A stretch of DNA of 64,000 bases from Variovorax beijingensis (GCF_003951285.1 NZ_RXFQ01000014.1:101650-165649); one strand, 5' to 3'; counted from the stretch's first letter, positions 23,134 to 31,941 are shown. Translations and numbers: made by a program. Notes: generated from the sequence alone by a model not told the origin.

Positions 23134-23517
23134 ATGAAGCCCGTACCGATTCTTGCCGTTCCCTTCCTGGCTTTCCTGCTGAGCGGCTGCGCCGGCATGC
23201 ATGCGCGCAATGAGGGCGCCACGCTCGTTGGGGCGTTTCGGGGCGCAGGGCTAGGCAGCGTGGCCGCCCGCGCCATGGACAAGGCCGATCGCCGCTAGGC
23301 GGCGCGTGCGCTCGAATCGCTCCCATTGGGCCAATCCGCGAACTGGCGCAACCGCGAGACGGGCGACAGCTTCGTGCTCACGCCCACGCGCACTTTCGAG
23401 TATCTCGGCACCATTTGCCGGGACTTCACCGTGCAAGCCGTGGTCGGCGGCCGTGCCGACACCGCGCTCGGCAGCGCCTGCCGCCAGGACGGCGGCAGCT
23501 GGCGCATGTCCGGCTGA
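23134..23517 (+). pseudogene. 17-kDa surface-antigen-like lipoprotein interrupted by an amber codon
   Basis: ATG 23134 begins a lipoprotein signal (FLAFLLSGCAGM, lipobox LSGC) and runs 54 codons to TAG at 23296-23298. The same frame then continues without break to TGA at 23515: LGQSANWRNRETGDSFVLTP, TRTFEYLGTICRDFTVQAV and ACRQDGGSWRMSG, the C-terminal half of the Rickettsia 17-kDa-antigen-like family. One C-to-T change (CAG to TAG) would explain it. Either a young nonsense pseudogene, a sequencing error, or amber readthrough. Confidence 0.75.
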
Positions 23518-23589
23518 CAGCAAGCCCGACGCCCAGATGGCCGCGTCGCTTCCGGCGAGGCACCGGGCAGGCCACTCGACCGGCCGACC

Positions 23590-24861
23590 TCAGCGTTCGA
23601 GCCGCTCGATGCCGAGCGCCTTGAGCACGTACTTCTCGTAGATCGGTTCCGACGTGCCGTTCTTCATCTTGTGCATGAAGTACTTCTCGAAGGCGATCTT
23701 GGCAAGATGGACCCACTTGCCTTTCTTGAACCAGTTCACGTTGCGCGGTGGGATCTGCGGCAGCGCCACGAAGGCGGCGCCCGTATCGCCCATGTCGGCC
23801 AGGCAGATCGCGTTCCACGTGCCCTTGGCATCGGCCGGACGGCCGGCGAGTTCGGCGGCGATGTTGTGCACGATGGCCGTGATCATGGTCTCGATCATGT
23901 AGCCGGTCTTCGGCGCACCGGTGGGCACGGGCGTCGCCTCGACGGGCGGGATGGCCACGCAGACGCCGGCCGAGAAGATGTTGCGGTACTTCCTGCTGCG
24001 CTGGTATTCGTCGATCAGCACGAAGCCGCGCGGGTTGCACAGGCCCTCGACCGCCGCGACCGCATCGACGCCCTTGAACGCCGGCAGCATCATGCTGAAC
24101 TTGAAGGGCAACTCGTGCTCCTTCTTCGGCTGGCCGTGTTCGTCCATCTCGGTGACGAACATCCTGCCGGGCTCGACCCGCGTCACCTTGGCGTTGGTGA
24201 TCCACTTGATGTCGTTGTTGCGGAACTCGCTCTCCAGCATCGATTTCGAGTCGCCCACGCCGCCCAGTCCCAGGTGGCCGATGTAGGGTTCGCTGGTCAC
24301 GTAGGTGATCGGCACCTTGCTGCGCAGCTTGCGGCGCTTGAGGTCCGTGTTGAAGATGAATGCGAACTCGTAGGCCGGGCCGAAGCACGACGCGCCGGGC
24401 ATCGCGCCGATGACGGCCGGACCGGGATCCTTCAGGAACTCCTGGTACTGCGCCCAGGTCTTCTCGGCATGGTCGACGACGCAGATCGACTGGGTATGGC
24501 CGTCGGGGCCGGCGCCCGGCACCTCGTCGAAGGCCAGCTTGGGGCCGGTGGTGATGACGAGGTAGTCGTAGGGGAGGGTGCTGCCGTCCAGCAGCTCGAG
24601 CGCATTGCCCGCCGCATCGATGCGCGTCACGCGCTGGGCAACGAACCCGATGCCCTTCTTCGCCAGGTGCGGGCGGATCGGGAAGGTGATCGCATCGCGC
24701 TTTCTCCAGCCCACCGCGAGCCACGGGTTGGAAGGCACGAACTGGAAGTAGTCGACGGCGTTCACCACCGTGATGCGGTGCGACGTGTCCAGCGCCTCGC
24801 GCAACTCGTAGGCGGCGGGCATGCCGCCTGTGCCGGCGCCAAGAATGACGATGTGGGCCAT
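23590..24861 (-). CDS. Sulfide:quinone oxidoreductase-like flavoprotein (423 aa)
   Basis: A two-dinucleotide-binding-domain flavoprotein with an N-terminal FAD motif (VILGAGTGGMPAAYEL), TTGPKLAFD, and a C-terminal amphipathic tail. Three Cys in SQR-like positions are visible: Cys127 (SICVVD), Cys159 (GASCFGPAYE) and Cys301 (AGVCVAIPPVE). SQR oxidises sulfide to polysulfide or persulfide and reduces quinone at the inner membrane. It is last in the efflux operon, 31 bp after TolC, with GAGGAG before ATG 24861. Substrate assignment is by family; a related NDH-2-like role is possible. Confidence 0.85.
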   Translation of the reverse strand: MAHIVILGAGTGGMPAAYELREALDTSHRITVVNAVDYFQFVPSNPWLAVGWRKRDAITFPIRPHLAKKGIGFVAQRVTRIDAAGNALELLDGSTLPYDYLVITTGPKLAFDEVPGAGPDGHTQSICVVDHAEKTWAQYQEFLKDPGPAVIGAMPGASCFGPAYEFAFIFNTDLKRRKLRSKVPITYVTSEPYIGHLGLGGVGDSKSMLESEFRNNDIKWITNAKVTRVEPGRMFVTEMDEHGQPKKEHELPFKFSMMLPAFKGVDAVAAVEGLCNPRGFVLIDEYQRSRKYRNIFSAGVCVAIPPVEATPVPTGAPKTGYMIETMITAIVHNIAAELAGRPADAKGTWNAICLADMGDTGAAFVALPQIPPRNVNWFKKGKWVHLAKIAFEKYFMHKMKNGTSEPIYEKYVLKALGIERLER

Positions 24862-24892
24862 GGATGTCTCCTCGATGACGTGATGCAGGAAT

Positions 24893-26281
24893 TCAGTTCG
24901 GGGCTGCCGGCTCGAGCTCCTCGTCGACGGCGCGCAGCATGGTGTCGTCCAGCTGCCCGGCGAGCGCAGCGAGGCGAAGCCTGTCCATCAGCAGCCCGGC
25001 ACGGGCCTGGACCAGCGCCAGGCGGGCGGCGGCGGCGTCGTTCTCGGCATTCAGCACGTCCAGGGTGGTGCGCTCGCCCACCTCGTGCCCCAGGTGCGTC
25101 GCATCGCGCCGCGCCTCGCTCGCCTTCACGCCTTGCGCCAGGGACTGCACGCGCTCGGCACCGACGCTCAGCCCGAGCCAGGCGGAGCGAACCTGCTGCG
25201 CGGTCTGCTGGTGGCTGCGATCCGCTTCTGCGGCGGCCTTGTCGGCCAGGCGCAGGGCCTCCTCCTGCCTGGCGCTGCGCATGCCGCCCGTGTACAGGGG
25301 CACCGAGATCTGGACGCCGATCATGCGGTCGGTTCCCCGATTGGCGGCCGAGCCGAAATCGCCGCTGCCGCTGAGCCGGTCGCGCGAGGCCTGGGCGACG
25401 AGGTCGACCGTGACGGAGGACTGCAGGCCGAATTTCGCGGCCTCCTGCCTGGCGGCCTCGGTGGCGATCTGCCGCGCCCGGATGTCCGGATTGCCCGCCT
25501 GTGCCTCGAGCAGCCACGCATCCAGGGGCCGCGGCCGGGCGTCGGCCAAGCGGCCGGCCGGCAGGCGCGCCGACAGCGTCGCGGGCGGCAGGCCGGTGCT
25601 GTCGGCGAGCAGCTCGCGCTTGAGCCGCACCTCGGTCTCGGCCGCCAGTACCTGCGCCTGGATGCCGGCCAGGCGTGCGCCTGCCTCGTACGTGTCGGTC
25701 ACGGGCGTCGCGCCGAGCGTGAAGCGGTCCTGCGCTTCGGTCGAGGCCCGCTGCACCGCGTCGCGCTGGAGCTTCAGCACCCGCAGCGATTCCGCCGCCA
25801 GGGCGAGGTCGAAATAGCGCTGCGCGGTGCGCAGCATCAGCGCCTGCCGGGCAGACTGCCACTCGAGGTCGGCCAGATCGGCCGAGAGGTCCAGCAGCTG
25901 CTGCTGGGCGCGCCGCTCGGGGTTGTACAGCGGCTGGCTCGCCGAGACGGCCCAGCGGCCCGCCGTGCCGTCCTTGATCGAGGTGTTGAAGTTCACGCCG
26001 CTCGACGGACTGGAGCCCGGCGCGGAAAACTGCGCGCCACGGGTCCGGGTTTCGTGCGTTGCAATGCCGGCCGAGGCGCTCACGTTGACGGTGGGCCGCC
26101 ACAGCGCCGCCGCCTGGTCGCGGCGCGGCATGGCGGCCGCATGCGCCGCGCGTGCCACGGCATGGTCCATGTCGGCCTGCTCGGCGGCACGCCACACGTC
26201 GAGCAGGTCCGTCGCGCGCGCCGCGGGTGCGGCGCACGCCAGCGCCATGGCGCCTGCGAGGAGCGAGGCTCGCAGGCGCAT
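24893..26281 (-). CDS. TolC-family outer-membrane efflux protein (462 aa)
   Basis: A signal peptide (LLAGAMALACAAPAARA) is followed by two OEP repeats of coiled-coil helices: residues about 40-230 (NVSASAGIATHE, SQPLYNPERRAQ) and about 260-450 (VPLYTGGMRSARQEEA). It forms the outer-membrane channel for the RND pump upstream. ATG 26281 has GAGGG nearby and fits the signal peptide; ATG 26302 in the same frame is an alternative. Confidence 0.92.
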   Translation of the reverse strand: MRLRASLLAGAMALACAAPAARATDLLDVWRAAEQADMDHAVARAAHAAAMPRRDQAAALWRPTVNVSASAGIATHETRTRGAQFSAPGSSPSSGVNFNTSIKDGTAGRWAVSASQPLYNPERRAQQQLLDLSADLADLEWQSARQALMLRTAQRYFDLALAAESLRVLKLQRDAVQRASTEAQDRFTLGATPVTDTYEAGARLAGIQAQVLAAETEVRLKRELLADSTGLPPATLSARLPAGRLADARPRPLDAWLLEAQAGNPDIRARQIATEAARQEAAKFGLQSSVTVDLVAQASRDRLSGSGDFGSAANRGTDRMIGVQISVPLYTGGMRSARQEEALRLADKAAAEADRSHQQTAQQVRSAWLGLSVGAERVQSLAQGVKASEARRDATHLGHEVGERTTLDVLNAENDAAAARLALVQARAGLLMDRLRLAALAGQLDDTMLRAVDEELEPAAPN

Positions 26282-26304
26282 CGGCCCTCGCGCGACGGGC
26301 ATGG

Positions 26305-26514
26305 TCAGCAGCCCGGGCGCGCGCCGAGCTTGCGCATGATGGTTTCCATCAGGCACCACTTGGTCAGCGCGCTCTGCAGCAGGTTGGCGCCGACGAAGGC
26401 GGTGAAGGCCAGCCACCAGGTGCTGACGTAGATCGGGCTGCCCGGCACGCCCAGGGCGAGCGAGAGCAGGATGAAGGTGCCGGCGACGAGCCGCACGAGT
26501 TGCCAGGAAGTCAT
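26305..26514 (-). CDS. DUF2892 inner-membrane protein (69 aa)
   Basis: Two hydrophobic helices with an N-terminal VRLVAGTFILLSLALGV and the C-terminal LTKWCLMETIMRKLG carrying one Cys, the pattern of DUF2892 proteins linked to rhodanese and sulfide genes. AAGGAG precedes ATG 26514, which overlaps the RND stop. A second DUF2892 gene lies at 13485. Its place between an RND pump and an SQR-like enzyme suggests a reactive-sulfur role. Confidence 0.88.
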   Translation of the reverse strand: MTSWQLVRLVAGTFILLSLALGVPGSPIYVSTWWLAFTAFVGANLLQSALTKWCLMETIMRKLGARPGC

Positions 26515-29500
26515 GTGGAAGCTCCTTGAGGTGGTGGGACGGTGAAAGAGGCCGGGTCCGGTTCCGCGGACCCCGTCGTGATCGCACCCAGGCGGTGGCG
26601 GTAGGCGACGTAGTAGAGGATCGGGATGACGACCAGCGTCAGCACGGTGGAGACGAAGATGCCGAAGATCAGCGAGATCGCCAGGCCGTTGAAGATCGGG
26701 TCGTCGAGGATGAAGAAGGCGCCGAGCATGGCCGACAGGCCCGTGAGCATGATCGGCTGCGCACGCGTGACGGCCGAGTGCACGATCGCATCCTTGAACG
26801 GCATTCCCTCGCGCACCTGCAGGTTGATGAAGTCCACCAGCAGGATCGAATTGCGCACGATGATCCCGGCCAGCGCGATCATCCCGATCATGCTGGTCGC
26901 GGTGTACTGCGCGCCCAGCAGCGCGTGGCCCGGCATCACGCCGATGATGGTCAGCGGGATCGGCGCCATGATGATCAGCGGCGTCAGGTAGGAGCCGAAC
27001 TGCGCCACCACCAGCAGGTAGATCAGCACCAGGCCCACCGCGTAGGCGGCGCCCATGTCGCGGAAGGTCTCGTAGGTGATCTGCCACTCGCCGTCCCACT
27101 TGAGCGCGTAGTCGCGCCAGGCGTCCTCGGGCTGGCGGATGAAGTACTCCACGAGCGTGCCGCCGCCGGGCGTCGCGATCCGGGCCAGCTCGCCGCGCAT
27201 CGCGAACACGCCGTACAGCGGGCTGTCGAGCTTCCCGGCCATGTCGGCGACAACGTAGTTCACCGGCAGCAGGTCCTTGTGATGGAGCGGCTGTTCGCGC
27301 ACGGTATCCGTCACCCTGACCAGCTCGCGGATGGGCACCAGGTGGCCCGCGGCGCTGCGCACCGTGAGCTGCAGCAGCGCGTTCAGGTCGCCCTGGCGTT
27401 CGGCCGGCAGCTGCAGGGTCGCGGCGGCGGGGTACTTGCTCTGGTCGTGCAGGTAGGCCGTGGCCTCGCCGGCCAGGCCCGCCCGCAGCGTGGTCACGAT
27501 GGCCTGCTGCGGCACGCCCAGCATCGCCGCCTTCCGGCGATCGACCAGCAGCAGGGTCTTGGGCGCGGTGGCGATGCTGCTGTCGTCCACGTCGACCAGC
27601 CCCTCGGTCTTCTCGAACACCGCGCGCACCGCCTTGGCGACCTGCTGCCGCCCTTCGGCCTCGGGCCCGTAGATCTCGGCCACGATGGGCGACAGCACCG
27701 GCGGGCCCGGCGGCACTTCCACCACCTTGACGTTGGCGCCGAATCGCCGGCCGATCTTCTGCAGGGCGGGGCGCACGCGGGTGGCGATCGCGTGGCTCTG
27801 CGCCTTGCGCTGGTGCTTGTCGACGAGATTGACCTGCAGGTCGCCGACCTCGCCGCCGGCGCGCAGGTAGTACTGGCGCACCAGCCCGTTGAAATTGATC
27901 GGCGCGGCCGTGCCGGCATAGGCCTGGTAGTCGGTGACCTCGGGCACGGTGGCCAGGTAGGCGCCCAGTTCCTGCAGCACCGCGGCGGTCTGTTCGACCG
28001 GGGTTCCGGCCGGCATGTCGACAATGACCTGGAATTCCGACTTGTTGTCGAAGGGCAGCATCTTCAGCAGGACCAGGCCGCTCGCCGGCAGCGCGAGCGA
28101 GACCGCGATCAGAAGGCCGATGCCCAGCCCCAGGAAGCGGCGGTTGCGCGTGCCGCGCCGCTCGTCGAGCAGCGGACGGAACACGCGCTCGAACAGCGGC
28201 GCGAGCCTGCCCGCCAGGCCGTGCGCAGCCCTGCGGCCATCCGGCTCGGCCGCGTGGGCCGGCACGGCCTTCATCCAGAGCCGCGCCAGCCAGGGCGTGA
28301 CCACAAAGGCGATCGCCAGCGACAACAGCATGCCCATGCTCGCATTGATCGGGATCGGGCTCATGTAGGGCCCCATCAGGCCGGAGACGAAGGCCATCGG
28401 CAGCAGCGCGGCGATCACCGTCAGCGTGGCCAGGATGGTCGGGCCGCCCACCTCGTCGACCGCGCCGGGGATGATCTGCGCCAGCGTGCGCCCGGGGTAC
28501 AGCTGCTGGTGGCGATGGATGTTCTCGACCACCACGATCGCATCGTCGACCAGGATGCCGATCGAGAAGATCAGCGCGAACAGCGACACCCGGTTCAGCG
28601 TGAAGCCCCAGGCCCAGGAGGCGAACAGCGTGACCGTCAGCGTCAGCACCACCGCGGCGCCGACGATCGCCGCCTCGCGCCGACCCAGCGCCACGAACAC
28701 CAGCGCCACCACCGAGGCGGTGGCGAACAGCAGCTTCTGGATCAGCTTCTGCGCCTTGTCGTTGGCCGTGGCGCCATAGTTGCGCGTCTCGGCCACCCGC
28801 ACGTCGGCGGGAATCACGGTGTTGCGCAGCACCTCGACGCGCCGCATCACCGCGTCGGCGACGTCGATGGCGTTCTCGCCCGGCTTCTTGGTGATCGAGA
28901 GCGTGACCGCCGGATATTCGGCCGGGCTGGCGCCGTCCCTGCCGGCCTCGCCATGCCAGACGTAGCGGCTGGGCGGCAGTGGCCCGTCGCGCACGGTGGC
29001 CACGTCGCGCAGGAGCACCGGCTTGCCGCCGCGCACGCCGACCACCAGATCGCCGACCTCGCTGGCCTGCCGCAGGAACGGGCCGGATTCGATGGCCACG
29101 GCCTGGTTGCCCGAGATCAGCTCCCCGACCGGCAGCCCGAGGTTGGCGGACTGCAGCGCCGTGCGCAGGTCCGCCACGGTGGCGCCGGCCCCGGCCATGC
29201 GCGCGGGATCGAGCTCGACCAGCACCGCGCGGCCCGCGCCGGCGATGGTGTTCACCTCGCGGGTGCCCGCCACGCGCTTCAGGTCGGCCTCGATGCTGTG
29301 GGCCACTCGCTCCAGATCGAAGGGGCCGACCGCGGTGTTCCTGCTGAAGAGCGTCAGCGTCACGATGGGCACGTCGTCGATGCCCTTGGGCTTGACGATC
29401 GGGTCGAGCACACCTAGGCCCCGGGGCAACCAGTCGGCGTTCGCGTTGACCGTGTCGTACAGGCGCACCAGCGCCTCGGTGCGCGTCACCCCGACCTTGA

Positions 29501-29819
29501 ACTGCACCGTGATCACGGCCATGCCCGGGCGCGACACGGACATCACGTGCTCGACCCCGGCGATCTGTGCCAGCACCTGCTCGGCCGGCCCGGCCACCAT
29601 CTGTTCCACGTCCCGCACGCTGGCGCCCGGAAAGGGGATCAGCACGTTGGCCATGGTGACGTTGATCTGCGGCTCTTCCTCCCGCGGCGTCACCATCACC
29701 GCGAACGCGCCCAGCAGCAACGCCATCAGCGCCAGCAGCGGCGTGATCCGGGCGCCCTGGAAGAACGCCGCGATGCGTCCCGAGATGCCCAGCGACGGGG
29801 AGCGGCCCTGCTGCGTCAT
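26511..29819 (-). CDS. RND efflux pump inner-membrane subunit (1102 aa)
   Basis: A full-length RND transporter. It has an N-terminal helix after SGRIAAFF, two large periplasmic loops and about 12 transmembrane helices. SIGILVDDAIVVVENIHRH in TM4 carries the paired Asp of the proton relay, and LAGIIVRNSILLVDFIN matches TM10/11. The longer-than-usual N-terminal sequence and charged TM regions resemble the hydrophobe/amphiphile efflux group more than CusA. It takes substrates from periplasm or membrane through the fusion protein (29816) to TolC. The ATG overlaps the fusion protein's stop. Confidence 0.94.
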   Translation of the reverse strand: MTQQGRSPSLGISGRIAAFFQGARITPLLALMALLLGAFAVMVTPREEEPQINVTMANVLIPFPGASVRDVEQMVAGPAEQVLAQIAGVEHVMSVSRPGMAVITVQFKVGVTRTEALVRLYDTVNANADWLPRGLGVLDPIVKPKGIDDVPIVTLTLFSRNTAVGPFDLERVAHSIEADLKRVAGTREVNTIAGAGRAVLVELDPARMAGAGATVADLRTALQSANLGLPVGELISGNQAVAIESGPFLRQASEVGDLVVGVRGGKPVLLRDVATVRDGPLPPSRYVWHGEAGRDGASPAEYPAVTLSITKKPGENAIDVADAVMRRVEVLRNTVIPADVRVAETRNYGATANDKAQKLIQKLLFATASVVALVFVALGRREAAIVGAAVVLTLTVTLFASWAWGFTLNRVSLFALIFSIGILVDDAIVVVENIHRHQQLYPGRTLAQIIPGAVDEVGGPTILATLTVIAALLPMAFVSGLMGPYMSPIPINASMGMLLSLAIAFVVTPWLARLWMKAVPAHAAEPDGRRAAHGLAGRLAPLFERVFRPLLDERRGTRNRRFLGLGIGLLIAVSLALPASGLVLLKMLPFDNKSEFQVIVDMPAGTPVEQTAAVLQELGAYLATVPEVTDYQAYAGTAAPINFNGLVRQYYLRAGGEVGDLQVNLVDKHQRKAQSHAIATRVRPALQKIGRRFGANVKVVEVPPGPPVLSPIVAEIYGPEAEGRQQVAKAVRAVFEKTEGLVDVDDSSIATAPKTLLLVDRRKAAMLGVPQQAIVTTLRAGLAGEATAYLHDQSKYPAAATLQLPAERQGDLNALLQLTVRSAAGHLVPIRELVRVTDTVREQPLHHKDLLPVNYVVADMAGKLDSPLYGVFAMRGELARIATPGGGTLVEYFIRQPEDAWRDYALKWDGEWQITYETFRDMGAAYAVGLVLIYLLVVAQFGSYLTPLIIMAPIPLTIIGVMPGHALLGAQYTATSMIGMIALAGIIVRNSILLVDFINLQVREGMPFKDAIVHSAVTRAQPIMLTGLSAMLGAFFILDDPIFNGLAISLIFGIFVSTVLTLVVIPILYYVAYRHRLGAITTGSAEPDPASFTVPPPQGAST

Positions 29820-30880
29820 GGCGTGGTCTGGCGAAAACGGGCGGCGGCCTGCGGGTCGGTGGCCACCCGCTCGCCGGGCATCAGGCCCGAGAGGATCTCG
29901 ACCTTGTCGCCCTCGACGCGGCCCAGCCGCACCTGGCGAAGCAGCGGCCGGCCCTGCGCGTCGAGCACGTAGAGCCCGGTCATCTCGGCGCGGCGCACGA
30001 TCGCCGAGAGCGGGACGGACAGGCTCGGCCTGACGCTCGACCCCCCTTCGGCCGAAGGCAGCCACAGCCGCGCGAACATGCCCGGCACGGCACCGCCCAG
30101 GCCGGCCGGAAGATCGGCGCGCAACTGCACCGTGTGCGTGGCCGCGTCGACCGTGGGCAGCAGCTGCATGCGGGCCGGCGTGACCCATTGGCGCGGCGCA
30201 GCCAGGCCCGGCAATTCGGCCCGGGGCAGCTGGCCGGCCGCCATCTGCGCTGCCACGGTCTGCGGGATCGCCGCGGTGATCCGCAGCGCGGACGGGTCGT
30301 AGACAGTGATCAGGGGCCGGCCCGGCATGGCCATGTCGCCCAGCGACACCGGCACGTCCGCGACCACGCCCGTGTAGGGCGCGCGGATGACGTGCAGCCC
30401 GCTCTGCGTGCGCGCCGCGCCGGCCTGGGCGCCTTGCGCAGCGACCTGCGCACGGGTGGCCTTGAACTCGGACTCGGCGCGCTCGAGCGCCGCCCGGCTG
30501 ATGTAGTTCTTCTTGAACAGCTGCTGCTGGCGTTCGTATTCCCTGGTGGCGACCTCCAGCGATGCGCGCGCGGCCTGGACCTGCGCGTCGCTGGCGGCGG
30601 CATTCTGGTCGGCGGCCCTGGCATCGATCTGCAGCAGCACCTGGCCGGCCTTGACGGCATCGCCCGCCTTGGCGTCGAGCCGGACCACCGCCCCGGACAC
30701 CTGCGCGGCGATGACGGTCTGGCGCACCGCCTCGACCACGCCGTCGAAGCCCGATGCGGCGGCGGCGGCGGGCTGCGCCGTCACTGCGTTCAACGCCTCT
30801 GGGGCGGCCCGTGCGGGCGTGGCCAGCGGGAGCGAGGCGACCAGAGCGGCGGCGAGGGTCAATGAGCGGATCTTGGGCAT
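29816..30880 (-). CDS. RND periplasmic membrane fusion protein (354 aa)
   Basis: A signal peptide (LAAALVASLPLATPARA) is followed by the lipoyl half (VSGAVVRLDAKAGDAVKAGQ), a coiled-coil hairpin (YERQQQLFKKNYISRAALER), the second lipoyl half (IRAPYTGVVADVPVSLGD) and beta-barrel domains. It is the first gene of mfp-rnd-DUF2892-tolC-sqr. ATG 30880 fits the signal peptide; the frame is open to 30961. Divergent from arsR across an AT-rich gap. Confidence 0.93.
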   Translation of the reverse strand: MPKIRSLTLAAALVASLPLATPARAAPEALNAVTAQPAAAAASGFDGVVEAVRQTVIAAQVSGAVVRLDAKAGDAVKAGQVLLQIDARAADQNAAASDAQVQAARASLEVATREYERQQQLFKKNYISRAALERAESEFKATRAQVAAQGAQAGAARTQSGLHVIRAPYTGVVADVPVSLGDMAMPGRPLITVYDPSALRITAAIPQTVAAQMAAGQLPRAELPGLAAPRQWVTPARMQLLPTVDAATHTVQLRADLPAGLGGAVPGMFARLWLPSAEGGSSVRPSLSVPLSAIVRRAEMTGLYVLDAQGRPLLRQVRLGRVEGDKVEILSGLMPGERVATDPQAAARFRQTTP

Positions 30881-30973
30881 GGGGACAGTTCGAAGGCCGA
30901 TGCCCAGCCCGGCCAACCCGGAACTGGAATCACATCGGCAATTGGTAAAGTATTTGCGCACATAGCTAAATAG

Positions 30974-30985
30974 TCAAGTGATTGA
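30974..30985. promoter_or_regulatory. Candidate ArsR operator palindrome
   Basis: TCAAGTGATTGA is a dyad (TCAA-N4-TTGA) within an AT-rich gap between the divergent fusion-protein and ArsR genes. It lies between the predicted efflux start point (near 31000) and the fusion-protein ATG, where a repressor would block transcription. Confidence 0.3.
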
Positions 30986-31006
30986 TAATTTGATTTCGCA
31001 AAGACC

Positions 31007-31048
31007 AGTATGAGAAGCGAGGGCTCAGGCATGATTGCGCCAGATCAA
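31007..31048 (-). promoter_or_regulatory. FNR-type site and promoter of the efflux-SQR operon
   Basis: TTGCGCCAGATCAA occupies 31035-31048. On the minus strand CATACT (31007-31012) lies 32 bp from its centre. The site falls inside the first codons of arsR, so it serves the leftward efflux operon. Confidence 0.55.
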
Positions 31049-31465
31049 CATCAGGCGTGTCCGAGCATGGAAGGACTTTCCGACGATGCGTTGGTGCAGG
31101 TGGCAGCGTATTTCCAGGCGCTGGCCGAGCCGACGCGGCTGCAGATTCTCAATTTCCTGCGCCAGCAGGAGCGCAACGTGGGCGAGCTGGCGCAGTTGTG
31201 CGGCTACAGCTCGGCCAACATCTCCCGGCACCTTGCGCTGCTGACCCAGCATGGACTGGTGTCGAGGCAGGCCCGGGGGAACAGCGCCTACTACAGGATC
31301 GCGGATCCGGCGGTCTACGAGCTGTGCGATCTGGTGTGCGGCAACATCGCGCGGCAGCTGGAGCGCACCGCGCCCAAGCGCGCCGCATTCGCCGAGCCCG
31401 CCGCGCGGCGCGCAAGACCGCGGCCGTCGCCGACCCGTGCATCCTCCTCCACCAAGCGCGGGTGA
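31031..31465 (+). CDS. ArsR/SmtB-family repressor with three Cys (144 aa)
   Basis: A winged-helix repressor: FQALAEPTRLQILNFL (dimer/alpha-2), CGYSSANISRHLALL (recognition helix), HGLVSRQARGNSAYYRI (wing). From ATG 31031, Cys57 precedes the recognition helix and Cys99 and Cys103 lie in the C-terminal helix (ELCDLVC). Such Cys could bind metal or react with sulfide/persulfide. Their spacing differs from ArsR and from the BigR/SqrR pair as I recall them. ATG 31031 has GAGGG upstream; 31010 and 31067 are in-frame alternatives. It likely represses the divergent efflux-SQR operon. Confidence 0.9.
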   Translation: MIAPDQHQACPSMEGLSDDALVQVAAYFQALAEPTRLQILNFLRQQERNVGELAQLCGYSSANISRHLALLTQHGLVSRQARGNSAYYRIADPAVYELCDLVCGNIARQLERTAPKRAAFAEPAARRARPRPSPTRASSSTKRG

Positions 31466-31609
31466 ACGCAGCCGAGGTTTCCGTGACGACGCCTGTTTCG
31501 TCCTGAAGATCTGCACCGCGTTTCCCGCAGCTGGGCGAAGGACTTTTTTCTGCTGCAGCAGGTGAGGAAGATCACAGCCTGCCGCGCGAGACGCAGTCAT
31601 ACCGGCACG

Positions 31610-31912
31610 ATGGCTTGCATGAACAACCGTCGCGAGCTGCAACACGGCCATCTGAAGCATGCAACGCGTGAACCGGCGCATTCGAAGGCGCATCCGGCCG
31701 CACCCGCGAGCGGTCCCTTCCTCAACTGCTCATGCGGTCTTGCACATCTGGAGCGCATCCATCGGCGTTGGTGGATGAAGCTCTTTCCCTGGCTGCGGTT
31801 CTATTGCTGCAGCCGATGCGGAAAATCGCAGCTGGCTTCGAAGCGGGCGGTCAGCTTCGCGATCACGTCTCTCAGGAGTGGGGGAGAGACGGCTCAGATG
31901 CCTGTTCGCTGA
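31610..31912 (+). CDS. Small Cys-rich protein, putative zinc ribbon (100 aa)
   Basis: The C-terminal half, RIHRRWWMKLFPWLRFYCCSRCGKSQ, has an aromatic/basic segment and a C-C-x-x-C cluster like small zinc-ribbon proteins of betaproteobacteria. Upstream Cys (LNCSCG) may complete a four-Cys site. The N-terminus is uncertain (ATG 31610 or 31619), with no good ribosome-binding site. Function unknown. Confidence 0.55.
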   Translation: MACMNNRRELQHGHLKHATREPAHSKAHPAAPASGPFLNCSCGLAHLERIHRRWWMKLFPWLRFYCCSRCGKSQLASKRAVSFAITSLRSGGETAQMPVR

Positions 31913-31941
31913 TCGGGCAACTGGCGATGCCCCCGGGAAAA

